NCBI GenBank assembly: GCA_965229345.1
Contig: OZ245872.1
Coordinates: forward strand, 682,001-746,000
Source: PBB1 sp965229345
Lineage (GTDB): Bacteria; Pseudomonadota; Gammaproteobacteria; Burkholderiales; Burkholderiaceae_C
Length of the DNA: 64,000 nucleotides
Direction of reading: 5' to 3'
Positions 28,186-37,928 of this stretch are shown piece after piece (position 1 is the first letter of the stretch; each line of letters opens with the position of its first letter). The translations under genes and the position numbers were made by a program. The notes under the pieces were generated by a model. It did not search any database and had not been told where the DNA came from. It worked only from the letters and a program-made list of their open reading frames with translations.

Positions 28186-28656
28186 GTGAGCATCAATGCC
28201 ACCCTGATCATCCAGATGATCGTCTTCGCGATCCTGGTCGGGTTCACGATGAAGTTCGTCTGGCCGCCCATCACGGCGGCCCTGGACGAACGTGCGAAGA
28301 AGATCGCCGACGGCCTGTCGGCAGCCGACAAGGCCAAGAGCGAGCTCGCCGCCGCGAACAAGCGCGTCGAAGCCCAGCTGTCCGCAGCCCGTGACGATGC
28401 CGCCAAACGTCTGGCTGACGCCGAGCGCCTGGCGCAGCAGATCGTCGAGGAAGCCAAAGGCAAGGCCATCGACGAAGGCGCCAAGATCATTGCCAGCGCG
28501 AAGTCCGAGGCCGAGCAGGAAGCGGTCAAGGCGCGCGAAGCGCTGCGCGAGCAGGTGGCTGGTCTGGCCGTCAAGGGCGCAGAGCAGATCCTGCGTCGCG
28601 AAGTCAACGCCGGCGTTCATGCCGAATTGCTGTCGCGTCTGAAGGCGGAGCTCTGA
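28186..28656 (+). CDS. atpF: F1Fo ATP synthase subunit b
   Basis: The 156-residue peripheral stalk subunit has one N-terminal membrane helix (IIQMIVFAILVGFTMKFVWP) and a long charged coiled coil rich in A, K and E. The length equals E. coli subunit b. It starts with GTG after an ACGAGG ribosome-binding site. Its stop is one base before atpH, so the two are translationally linked. Confidence 0.96.
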   Translation: MSINATLIIQMIVFAILVGFTMKFVWPPITAALDERAKKIADGLSAADKAKSELAAANKRVEAQLSAARDDAAKRLADAERLAQQIVEEAKGKAIDEGAKIIASAKSEAEQEAVKAREALREQVAGLAVKGAEQILRREVNAGVHAELLSRLKAEL

Positions 28657-28657
28657 C

Positions 28658-29197
28658 ATGGCCGAGCTGGCGACCATCGCCCGCCCCTACGCCGAAGCGC
28701 TGTTCAGCGCTGCTGGCGCTCACGCCATAGGGCTCAGGCCGCAGGTTACAGCGCTGGCGCAACTGGCCGCCGACCCCGAGCTGCGGCAGCTTGCTGACAA
28801 CCCCAAAGTGTCGGCAGCACAGGTGTTCGACGTCATCGTCGGTGTCGCGCTGCGGCAAGATGTGAGTCTTGATCCGAAGATCGGCAACTTGCTGCGCACC
28901 GTCATCGACAACGGACGCCTGGCCGCGCTGCCCGAGATCGCGGCGCAGTTCCTGGCGCTGCTCAACAGCAGCACCGGCGTGTCCGATGCCCTCATCCAGA
29001 GTGCCTTCCCCATCGACGGCGGCCAGTTGGCCGACGTGGTGGTGGCGCTTGAGAAGCGCTTCGGCCGCAAGCTCAACCCTTCCGTGGAAATCGTGCCCGA
29101 GCTGATCGGCGGCATCCGCGTCGCCGTCGGCGACGAGGTGCTGGATACCTCGGTCAAGGCCCGTCTCGAACACATGAAGATGGCCCTGACGGCCTGA
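28658..29197 (+). CDS. atpH: F1Fo ATP synthase subunit delta
   Basis: The 179-residue stalk subunit connects subunit b to the top of F1. The N-terminal helical domain starts ATIARPYAEALFSAAG, and the conserved C-terminal motif VEIVPELIGGIRVAVGDEVL is near residue 146. The gap to atpF is a single base. Confidence 0.95.
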   Translation: MAELATIARPYAEALFSAAGAHAIGLRPQVTALAQLAADPELRQLADNPKVSAAQVFDVIVGVALRQDVSLDPKIGNLLRTVIDNGRLAALPEIAAQFLALLNSSTGVSDALIQSAFPIDGGQLADVVVALEKRFGRKLNPSVEIVPELIGGIRVAVGDEVLDTSVKARLEHMKMALTA

Positions 29198-29213
29198 TCT
29201 TCAGGAGCAACAC

Positions 29214-30767
<1,554 letters not shown>

Positions 30768-30797
30768 TCCGTCCACGACTTAACCAGGAGTTTTGTC

Positions 30798-31679
30798 ATG
30801 GCAGCTGGCAAGGAAATACGCGGCAAGATCAAGAGTGTTGAGAACACCAAGAAGATCACCAAGGCCATGGAAATGGTCGCTGCTTCGAAGATGCGCAAGG
30901 CGCAGGACCGCATGCGTGCTGCTCGGCCTTATGCCGAAAAGATCCGCAGTCTCGCAGCCAACCTCGCCAAAGCCACGCCCGAGTACAAGCACGCGTTCAT
31001 GATCCAGAACACGGGCGCGCAGGCCGTGGGCTTCATCGTGGTGACGACCGACAAAGGGCTGTGCGGCGGCATGAACACCAACGTGTTGCGTGCCGTGACC
31101 TCGAAGCTCAAGGAGCTCGAGGCGCAGGGCCAGAAGGCCGAAGCGGTTGCCATTGGCAACAAGGGCCTCGGTTTCCTGAACCGCATTGGCGCCAAGGTCA
31201 TCTCGCATGCGACGCAGCTGGGCGACAAACCCCATCTGGAAAAGCTGATCGGCCCCGTCAAGGTGCTGTTCGATGCATACGCGGAAGGCAAGCTGAGCGC
31301 GGTCTATCTCTGCTACACCGGCTTCATCAACACGATGAAGCAGGAGCCGCTGGTGCAGCAACTGCTGCCGCTGTCGGCGCAGAGCCTGGACGCGCCGGCC
31401 CCGGACGGCGCTGGCAAGTACGGCTGGGACTACCTGTACGAGCCCGATGCCGAAACCGTGATCGATGAGCTGCTGCTGCGTTACACCGAAGCGCTGGTGT
31501 ACCAGGCCGTGGCCGAGAACATGGCGTCGGAGCAATCGGCGCGGATGGTGGCCATGAAGTCCGCCACCGACAACGCCGGCTCGGTGATTGCTGAGCTGAA
31601 GCTGGTCTACAACAAGACGCGGCAGGCTGCGATCACCAAAGAGCTGTCCGAAATCGTCGCTGGTGCCGCTGCCGTCTGA
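30798..31679 (+). CDS. atpG: F1Fo ATP synthase subunit gamma
   Basis: The 293-residue rotor shaft has the conserved N-terminal coiled-coil (GKEIRGKIKSVENTKKITKA, then MEMVAASKMRKAQ) and C-terminal coil (SEQSARMVAMKSATDNAG, then YNKTRQAAITKELSEIV). TTDKGLCGGMNTN near residue 77 is the family signature. An AGGAG lies 11 bases before the ATG. It lies between atpA and atpD as in all such operons. Confidence 0.97.
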   Translation: MAAGKEIRGKIKSVENTKKITKAMEMVAASKMRKAQDRMRAARPYAEKIRSLAANLAKATPEYKHAFMIQNTGAQAVGFIVVTTDKGLCGGMNTNVLRAVTSKLKELEAQGQKAEAVAIGNKGLGFLNRIGAKVISHATQLGDKPHLEKLIGPVKVLFDAYAEGKLSAVYLCYTGFINTMKQEPLVQQLLPLSAQSLDAPAPDGAGKYGWDYLYEPDAETVIDELLLRYTEALVYQAVAENMASEQSARMVAMKSATDNAGSVIAELKLVYNKTRQAAITKELSEIVAGAAAV

Positions 31680-31735
31680 TCGGCGCGCCCCACGAATACA
31701 GAACCCCAGAATTCGTTTTTTCTAAGGATACGAAC

Positions 31736-33148
31736 ATGTCCGCAGTGGCTACAGAAGGCAAGATCGTCCAGTGCATCGGCGCGGTGGTCGACGTGGAATT
31801 CCCGCGCAACGCCATGCCGAAGATCTATGACGCGCTCAAGCTCGACAGCCTGGGCCTGACCCTTGAAGTCCAGCAGCAACTGGGCGACGGCGTGGTGCGC
31901 ACCATTGCGCTGGGCTCGTCCGACGGCCTGCGCCGTGGTCTGATGGTGACGAACACGCAAGCCCCGATCACCGTGCCGGTGGGTCGTGCGACGCTGGGCC
32001 GCATCATGGACGTGCTCGGCTCGCCGATCGACGAGCGTGGCCCGGTGGGGCAGGAGCTGACGGCCTCGATCCACCGCAAGCCGCCGGCCTATGACGAGCT
32101 GAGCCCGTCGCAGGATCTGCTCGAAACCGGCATCAAGGTGATCGACCTGGTGTGCCCGTTCGCCAAGGGCGGCAAGGTGGGTCTGTTCGGCGGTGCCGGT
32201 GTCGGCAAGACCGTGAACATGATGGAGCTGATCAACAACATCGCGAAGGCGCACAGCGGCCTGTCGGTGTTCGCCGGCGTCGGCGAGCGCACCCGCGAAG
32301 GCAACGACTTCTATCACGAGATGGCCGATTCGGGCGTCGTGAACCTGGAGAACCTGCCGGAGTCGAAAGTGGCCATGGTCTACGGCCAGATGAACGAGCC
32401 GCCGGGCAACCGTCTGCGCGTGGCACTGACCGGCCTGACCATCGCCGAGTCGTTCCGCGACGAAGGCAAGGACGTGCTGTTCTTCGTCGACAACATCTAC
32501 CGCTACACCCTGGCCGGTACCGAAGTGTCGGCGCTGCTGGGCCGGATGCCTTCCGCCGTGGGCTACCAGCCGACGCTGGCCGAGGAAATGGGCCGCCTGC
32601 AAGAGCGCATCACGTCGACCAAGGTCGGCTCGATCACCTCGATCCAGGCCGTTTACGTGCCAGCGGACGACTTGACCGACCCGTCGCCCGCCACCACCTT
32701 CGCCCACCTGGACTCCACCGTGGTGCTGTCGCGTGACATCGCCTCGCTCGGTATCTACCCCGCAGTCGATCCGCTCGACTCGACCTCGCGCCAGCTCGAC
32801 CCGAACGTCGTCGGTGACGAGCACTACAACACCGCCCGCGCGGTGCAGGGTACGCTGCAGCGCTACAAGGAACTGCGCGACATCATCGCCATTCTGGGCA
32901 TGGACGAATTGAGCCCGGAAGACAAGCTGGCCGTGGCCCGCGCCCGCAAGATCCAGCGCTTCCTGAGCCAGCCGTTCCACGTGGCCGAGGTGTTCACCGG
33001 TTCCCCGGGCAAGTACGTGCCGTTGAAGGAAACCATCCGCGGCTTCAAGATGATCGTCTCCGGCGAGTGCGACAGCCTGCCGGAACAGGCCTTCTACATG
33101 GTCGGCACGATCGACGAGGCCTTCGAGAAGGCGAAGAAGATTCAATAA
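31736..33148 (+). CDS. atpD: F1Fo ATP synthase subunit beta
   Basis: The 470-residue catalytic subunit has the P-loop GLFGGAGVGKTVNMMELI near residue 150, the catalytic GERTREGNDFY near 182 with the essential glutamate, and the DELSEED-region counterpart MDELSPEDKLAVARARK near 388. All key residues are intact. The leader between atpG and atpD contains TAAGGA 9 bases before the ATG. Confidence 0.98.
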   Translation: MSAVATEGKIVQCIGAVVDVEFPRNAMPKIYDALKLDSLGLTLEVQQQLGDGVVRTIALGSSDGLRRGLMVTNTQAPITVPVGRATLGRIMDVLGSPIDERGPVGQELTASIHRKPPAYDELSPSQDLLETGIKVIDLVCPFAKGGKVGLFGGAGVGKTVNMMELINNIAKAHSGLSVFAGVGERTREGNDFYHEMADSGVVNLENLPESKVAMVYGQMNEPPGNRLRVALTGLTIAESFRDEGKDVLFFVDNIYRYTLAGTEVSALLGRMPSAVGYQPTLAEEMGRLQERITSTKVGSITSIQAVYVPADDLTDPSPATTFAHLDSTVVLSRDIASLGIYPAVDPLDSTSRQLDPNVVGDEHYNTARAVQGTLQRYKELRDIIAILGMDELSPEDKLAVARARKIQRFLSQPFHVAEVFTGSPGKYVPLKETIRGFKMIVSGECDSLPEQAFYMVGTIDEAFEKAKKIQ

Positions 33149-33176
33149 CCGGCGCACACGAGCACCGGGCGTCGTT

Positions 33177-33213
33177 GTCATCCTCGCCGTACGCGTGTAC
33201 GGCTGAGGGTGAC
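33177..33213 (+). other. long stem-loop between atpD and atpC
   Basis: GTCATCCTCGCCGTAC (33177-33192) pairs with GTACGGC-T-GAGGGTGAC (33197-33213), leaving a GCGT loop and one bulged T. No T-tract follows. It may be an RNA-processing or partial-termination element that lowers atpC expression, or a small intergenic repeat. Confidence 0.65.
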
Positions 33214-33275
33214 GCCTAGTCCGACACCCGTCTGCTTGGTTCTTGAACCGTCTTCCACGCTAAGGAAAGATCAGT

Positions 33276-33692
33276 ATGGCCACCCTCCACGTAGACGTCG
33301 TATCCGCCGAGGAGTCCATCTTCTCCGGCGAGGCCAAGTTCGTGGCCTTGCCGGGTGAAGCCGGCGAGCTGGGCATCTATCCCCGCCACACCCCGTTGAT
33401 CACCCGCATCAAGCCGGGTGCGGTGCGCATCGTCCGCGCCGACAACGACGCTGAAGAATTCGTGTTCGTCGCCGGCGGCATCCTGGAGGTGCAGCCCGGC
33501 ACGGTGACCGTGCTGGCCGACACCGCCATCCGTGGCAAGGACCTGGACGAAGCCAAGGCCACCGACGCGAAGCAACGCGCCGAAGAAGCGATGAAGAACG
33601 CCAAGAGCGACATCGACTTCGCCAAGGCCCAGGGCGAGTTCGCCGCGATGGCCGCCCAGATCGCCGCGCTGCGCAAGTTTCGCAAGAAGTGA
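33276..33692 (+). CDS. atpC: F1Fo ATP synthase subunit epsilon
   Basis: The 138-residue central-stalk subunit can inhibit ATP hydrolysis. The N-terminal beta-sandwich carries LPGEAGELGIYPRHTPLIT near residue 28, and a C-terminal two-helix domain follows (AKQRAEEAMKNAKSD). It is the last gene of the operon, 127 bp after atpD. The unusual gap holds a strong stem-loop. A Rho-independent terminator follows 25 bases after the stop. Confidence 0.96.
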   Translation: MATLHVDVVSAEESIFSGEAKFVALPGEAGELGIYPRHTPLITRIKPGAVRIVRADNDAEEFVFVAGGILEVQPGTVTVLADTAIRGKDLDEAKATDAKQRAEEAMKNAKSDIDFAKAQGEFAAMAAQIAALRKFRKK

Positions 33693-33716
33693 CGGCGGCA
33701 ACGCTGTCCTGAGTGC

Positions 33717-33742
33717 AACCCGCCCTCGTGGCGGGTTTTTTC
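33717..33742 (+). terminator. Rho-independent terminator of the atp operon
   Basis: ACCCGCC / GGCGGGT with a CTCGT loop is followed by a run of T residues, right after atpC. Confidence 0.9.
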
Positions 33743-33768
33743 ATGCCCGCGCGGCAGAGGCCAGGATG

Positions 33769-34275
33769 TCAGCGCACGTAGGGGCGATCGGGCAATTCGT
33801 TCGGGTTCACCTGAGATGGATCGGCCGGGAAATGCTCCGAGAGCAGCGCACCGACCCGGTCGACCGCGTCAAGCAGGCCGCGCGCGTAGTCGCTGGCCTT
33901 GAATGCAGCGCCCATGGCATCGGAGATGTCCTGCCAGGTGCGCTCCGGCACCCGCTGCGTGATGCCACGATCGGCCACGATCTCGATGCGCCGCTCGGCC
34001 AGCAGCAGGTAGATCAGCACGCCGTTGTTGTGCTCGGTGTCCCACACGCGCAGCTTGCCGAACATGGCGATGGCACGCTCGCGCGCACTGGCACCGCGCC
34101 ACAGGTAACTCAGCGGCAGGCCGGCCTCCACGCACACCCGCAATTCACCGGTGTGGATGCGTTCGCTGGCCGCGACGCGTTCCTCGATGCGATGCAGCGT
34201 GTCGGTGCCGAGGGCGCGCTGGGCGTCGGTTTCATCCAGCCAGCGGTGCTTCAGGATGCGAGTCAGTGTGTTCAT
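33769..34275 (-). CDS. TPM-domain protein (TLP18.3/YgcG-like), soluble
   Basis: The 168-residue protein contains a TPM (TLP18.3-Psb32-MOLO-1) domain: ERIHTGELRVCVEAGLPLSY near residue 33, NNGVLIYLLLAERRIEIVAD near 80, and DYARGLLDAVDRVGALLSEHF near 132. It has no signal peptide, unlike its larger neighbour. I used the ATG at 34275, two bases after the stop of the upstream TPM gene. The open frame that continues to 34503 overlaps the Gly-rich coding tail of that neighbour and is not credible. It is the last gene of a lemA-tpm-tpm operon. The function is unknown; these modules are often linked to membrane-protein or envelope upkeep. Confidence 0.82.
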   Translation of the reverse strand: MNTLTRILKHRWLDETDAQRALGTDTLHRIEERVAASERIHTGELRVCVEAGLPLSYLWRGASARERAIAMFGKLRVWDTEHNNGVLIYLLLAERRIEIVADRGITQRVPERTWQDISDAMGAAFKASDYARGLLDAVDRVGALLSEHFPADPSQVNPNELPDRPYVR

Positions 34276-34277
34276 GG

Positions 34278-35207
34278 TCACCAGCCACCGGAGGCGCCAC
34301 CGCCACCAAAGTCTCCACCGCCGCCGGAGCTGAATCCACCCCCGCCGCCTCCACCCCAACCGCCACCGCCGCCACCCCAGATGATGGGCGGTACGCCACC
34401 CGAGCCGCCGCCACGTCGGGCGGAACCCACACCGAACACGCCGACCAGCACCACCGCAATCAGCCCTGCAACACCCGCCAGCAGCGCGCTCGCGGTCAAC
34501 CACCAGCCTATGCCACCGGCGACACCACCCGTGGCCAGCGAGCCCAGCTTGCGGCCCATCATCCGGGTCAACAGCGCCCCGGCGATCGGTACGACGACGA
34601 ACAGGAAGATGGCCAGCGATTCCAGCGACGGTCCGTTGCCCTGGGTGCGCTGCTGCGCATCCGGCCGATTCGGCGCGGGCAGGGCCTCGCCGCGGATGCG
34701 CGCCGCGAGCTGATCGACGGCGGCGCTCAAACCGCCCGCGTAGTCACCCGCACGAAAGGCCGGTGTGATCTGCGCATCGATGATCCGCTTGGCCGCCAGG
34801 TCAGGCACCGCGCCTTCCAGCGCCTTGGCCACCTCGATGCGCACGCGGCGATCGTTTTTCGCGACGACGATCAGCAGCCCGTCACCGACTTCACGCCGCC
34901 CGATCTTCCAGCTGTCGCCGACGCGCTGGCTGTAGGCAGCGATGTCTTCGGGCAGTGTGCTCGGCACCAGCAGCACGACGATCTGGCTGCCGGTCTGCTG
35001 CTCGATCGCCGACAACTTGGCAATCAGCGCCGTGCGCTGTGCTTCATCGAGGGTGGCCGTCTGGTCGATGACCGGCGCGGTGAGCGGCGGCACCGGCAGC
35101 ACGTCTTGTGCATGGGCCGTGGCGCCCAGCCACCACAGCGCGAGCATCCACCACAGCGCCCGGGCCAGCCGGGGCGCGGCGCGGATACCGGCGCTCGCGG
35201 CCCTCAC
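34278..35207 (-). CDS. TPM-domain membrane protein with glycine-rich tail (YgcG family)
   Basis: The 309-residue protein starts with a signal peptide or anchor (residues about 15-33, ending ATAHA). A TPM domain follows (about 38-170, VGDGLLIVVAKNDRRVRIEV near 106), then two or three membrane helices (about 205-262). It ends in a very glycine-rich tail (GGGGGGWGGGGGGGF) characteristic of YgcG-like proteins. The GTG start directly follows the stop of lemA, so translation is coupled. The LemA-TPM pairing is widespread, and the proteins probably work together at the membrane. The molecular activity is not established. Confidence 0.87.
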   Translation of the reverse strand: MRAASAGIRAAPRLARALWWMLALWWLGATAHAQDVLPVPPLTAPVIDQTATLDEAQRTALIAKLSAIEQQTGSQIVVLLVPSTLPEDIAAYSQRVGDSWKIGRREVGDGLLIVVAKNDRRVRIEVAKALEGAVPDLAAKRIIDAQITPAFRAGDYAGGLSAAVDQLAARIRGEALPAPNRPDAQQRTQGNGPSLESLAIFLFVVVPIAGALLTRMMGRKLGSLATGGVAGGIGWWLTASALLAGVAGLIAVVLVGVFGVGSARRGGGSGGVPPIIWGGGGGGWGGGGGGGFSSGGGGDFGGGGASGGW

Positions 35208-35816
35208 TTACTTGGCCGCAGGCTTGTCGAAATTCACAGTGGGCGGCTTCGAGATCTCGGCTTCGTTCTGCACCGTGAAAGTCGGCTTGACCTGGTAGCC
35301 GAAAACCATCGCCGTCAGGTTGTTCGGGAAGCTGCGTGCCAGCACGTTGTAGTCGGCCACCGTCTTGATGTAGCGGTTGCGCGCCACCGTCACCCGGTTC
35401 TCGGTGCCTTCGAGCTGTACCCGCAGATCCTGAAAGGCCTGGTTGGCCTTCAGGCTCGGGTACTGCTCGGCGACCACCATCAAGCGGCTCAAGGCACCGG
35501 TCAGTTCTCCCTGCGCGGCCTGGAATTTCTGGAAGGCCGCCGGGTCGTTGATCAGTTCCGGGGTGGCCTGGATGCTGGTCGCCTTCGAGCGCGCTTCGAT
35601 CACCTTGGTCAGTGTGTCTTGCTCGAAAGTGGCCTCGCCCTTGACGGTCGCCACGATGTTCGGGATCAGGTCGGCGCGGCGCTGGTACTGGTTCAGCACC
35701 TCGGCCCAACTGGCCTTGACCTCTTCGTCGAGCTTCTGAAATTGGTTGTAGCCGCAGCCGCTCAAGGCGAGCGTTGCGGCCAGGGCGAGGGCGGCCAGCC
35801 AAAGTCTGCGCAGCAT
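35208..35816 (-). CDS. LemA-family lipoprotein
   Basis: The 202-residue protein has a lipoprotein signal (ALAATLALSGCGY, lipid cysteine near residue 21). An all-helical LemA domain follows, with EVLNQYQRRADLIPNIVATV near residue 39 and SFPNNLTAMVFGYQVKPTF near 165. It is the first gene of the operon with the two TPM genes. An AAGGAG lies 6 bases before the ATG. LemA proteins are antiparallel helical bundles of unknown role. Confidence 0.92.
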   Translation of the reverse strand: MLRRLWLAALALAATLALSGCGYNQFQKLDEEVKASWAEVLNQYQRRADLIPNIVATVKGEATFEQDTLTKVIEARSKATSIQATPELINDPAAFQKFQAAQGELTGALSRLMVVAEQYPSLKANQAFQDLRVQLEGTENRVTVARNRYIKTVADYNVLARSFPNNLTAMVFGYQVKPTFTVQNEAEISKPPTVNFDKPAAK

Positions 35817-35916
35817 GGGAACTCCTTGGAAAGGGATCTGCCCATGCTACCGCCGCTGTATGGCCGGCGCATCGCCGACAGTCACCGTCCGGCTGTCGGA
35901 CGACGCCGCGGCAGTC

Positions 35917-36849
35917 TCAACCGTCGGCGTTGATGCGAACGATCAGCTCGTTGAGTACCGCAGCGGCACGGTCGTTGTCGACCTGACAGGTGCCGGCCGC
36001 CTGGTGGCCGCCGCCGCCATAGGCCAGCATCAGCTCACCGACATTGGTGCGGCTGCTGCGGTCGAGGATGGACTTGCCGGTGGCGAACACCGTGTTCTGC
36101 TTCTGCACGCCCCACAACACGTGGATCGAGATGCTGGTCTGCGGGAACAGCGCGTAGATCATGAAGCGGTTGGTCGCCCAGATGGTCTCTTCATGGCGCA
36201 GGTCCAGCACCACCAGCTTGCCGTGCACCGTGCTGCAACGCAGGATCTGCTCACGGGCGCGTTCGGCATGGTCGAAGTAGATCTCGACACGCTCCTTCAC
36301 ATCCGGCAGCCCGAGGATGTCCTGGATGCCGTGGTCGCTGCAGTAGCTGATCAGATCCATCATCAACGCGTAGTTGCTGATGCGGAACTCGCGGAAGCGG
36401 CCCAGGCCGGTGCGCGCATCCATCAGGTAGTTCAGCAGAACCCAGTCCTTCGGGTTCAGGATGTCTTCGCGTGAGTACTGGGCCGAGTCGGCCTGATCGA
36501 CCGCGGCCATCATGTCGGGCGAAATGTTCGGAAATGCCTTGGCGCCGCCGTAGTGGTCGTACACCACACGCGCGGCCGATGGTGCTTTCGCATCGATGAT
36601 GTGGTTGGCGCGCTCGCCGCTGTTGCGCAGCGTTTCCGACAGGTGATGGTCGAACGCCAGGTGCGCGCCCGCCACGTAGGGCAGGTTGGTCGTGATGTCG
36701 CGCGGCCCGATCTCGATCTTGCCGTCTTGCATGTCCTTCGGATGAACGAACTTGATGTCGTCGATCAGCTTCAGGCTGTTCAACAACACGGCGCACACGA
36801 GGCCGTCGAAATCGCTGCGGGTGACGAGGCGGAATTTGTCTGAAGACAT
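35917..36849 (-). CDS. DHH/DHHA1-family phosphoesterase
   Basis: The 310-residue protein has the DHH-family metal-binding motifs: RSDFDGLVCAVLLN near residue 11, DHHLSE near 67, and the C-terminal DHHA1 motif AYGGGGHQAAGTCQV near 278. It resembles exopolyphosphatase- or NrnA-like enzymes that cleave small phosphodiesters or short oligonucleotides. The substrate is not certain. The ATG at 36849 gives the standard N-terminus (MSSDKFRLVTRSDFDG). The open frame that runs upstream covers the intergenic region and is non-coding. It lies 80 bp after cysK on the same strand and may be cotranscribed. Confidence 0.85.
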   Translation of the reverse strand: MSSDKFRLVTRSDFDGLVCAVLLNSLKLIDDIKFVHPKDMQDGKIEIGPRDITTNLPYVAGAHLAFDHHLSETLRNSGERANHIIDAKAPSAARVVYDHYGGAKAFPNISPDMMAAVDQADSAQYSREDILNPKDWVLLNYLMDARTGLGRFREFRISNYALMMDLISYCSDHGIQDILGLPDVKERVEIYFDHAERAREQILRCSTVHGKLVVLDLRHEETIWATNRFMIYALFPQTSISIHVLWGVQKQNTVFATGKSILDRSSRTNVGELMLAYGGGGHQAAGTCQVDNDRAAAVLNELIVRINADG

Positions 36850-36929
36850 GGCACGCACTTTCGGCAAGGTGGATCTGTAGCCGGTTATCGGCCAGACCCA
36901 CCACGCCTGTAGCGACGTGCGCGGGAGCC

Positions 36930-37850
36930 TTATTCGGTCGGCAGGAAGCCTTCGATCGACAGGTAGCGCTCGCCGGTGTCGTAGTTGAATCCGAGCACGG
37001 TGGCGCCGGGGGCCAGCTCCGGCAGCTTCTGGGCAATCGCCGCCAACGTGGCCCCTGACGACACGCCCACCAGCATGCCTTCTTCGCGCGCCGAACGCCG
37101 CGCCATCTCGCGGGCGGCTTCGGCATCGACCTGGATCACACCGTCGAGCAGACCGGTGTGCAGGTTCTTCGGGATGAAGCCGGCGCCGATGCCCTGGATG
37201 GGGTGAGGCCCCGGCTTGCCGCCGCTGATCACCGGGCTGGCCGCCGGCTCGACCGCGTACACCTTCAGCTTCGGCCACTTCGCTTTGAGCACCTGCGCGC
37301 AGCCGGTGATGTGGCCGCCGGTGCCGACGCCGGTGATCAGCGCGTCGATGCCGTCGGGGAAGTCACGCGCGATCTCGGCGGCGGTGGTGCGGGCATGCAC
37401 CTCGATGTTGGCCGGGTTCTCGAACTGCTGCGGCATCCAGGCCTTCGGCGTTGCTTCCAGCAACTCGGTCGCGCGGGCGATCGCGCCACTCATGCCCTTC
37501 TCGCGCGGGGTCAGCTCGAAGGTGGCGCCGTAGGCCAGCATCAGGCGGCGCCGTTCGATGCTCATGCTCTCGGGCATCACCAGCACCAGCTTGTAGCCCT
37601 TCACGGCGGCCACCATCGCGAGCCCGACACCGGTGTTGCCGGAGGTGGGCTCGATGATGGTCGAGCCCGGCACCAGTGCTCCCGACGCTTCGGCGGCTTC
37701 GACCATCGCCAGCGCGATGCGGTCCTTGATCGAGCCCCCCGGGTTGCTGCGCTCGCTCTTGATGAACACCTGAGCGCCCGCACCGAACAAGCGCTGGATG
37801 CGGATGTGCGGCGTGTTGCCGATGGTCTGGAGGATGGTGTCAGCGCGCAT
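36930..37850 (-). CDS. cysK: cysteine synthase (O-acetylserine sulfhydrylase)
   Basis: This 306-residue PLP enzyme makes cysteine from O-acetylserine and sulfide. The PLP lysine is in NPGGSIKDRIAL (near residue 42), the substrate loop is EPTSGNTGVGLAM (near 67), and the phosphate-binding loop is GVGTGGHITG (near 175). HPIQGIGAGFIP near 218 is typical of the CysK rather than the CysM subgroup. The start at 37850 matches the family. It is divergent from hemE with 78 bp between starts. With gshA/gshB in the same window it feeds thiol synthesis, though the genes are not linked by an operon. Confidence 0.93.
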   Translation of the reverse strand: MRADTILQTIGNTPHIRIQRLFGAGAQVFIKSERSNPGGSIKDRIALAMVEAAEASGALVPGSTIIEPTSGNTGVGLAMVAAVKGYKLVLVMPESMSIERRRLMLAYGATFELTPREKGMSGAIARATELLEATPKAWMPQQFENPANIEVHARTTAAEIARDFPDGIDALITGVGTGGHITGCAQVLKAKWPKLKVYAVEPAASPVISGGKPGPHPIQGIGAGFIPKNLHTGLLDGVIQVDAEAAREMARRSAREEGMLVGVSSGATLAAIAQKLPELAPGATVLGFNYDTGERYLSIEGFLPTE

Positions 37851-37928
37851 GGTCAGCTCCTGTGGGTCCGGCGTTTTCCCGGGGCACAAACGCCGGGGAT
37901 CGGAAATTATGGGCGTGATAATTCCAGG

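Noticed and set aside
36850..37278. 5' extension of the DHH phosphoesterase frame into cysK
   Set aside because: It runs through the gap and overlaps cysK in another frame. The conserved N-terminus begins at 36849.
37158..37928. 5' extension of hemE across cysK
   Set aside because: It is antisense to cysK and not similar to HemE; the family N-terminus begins at 37929.
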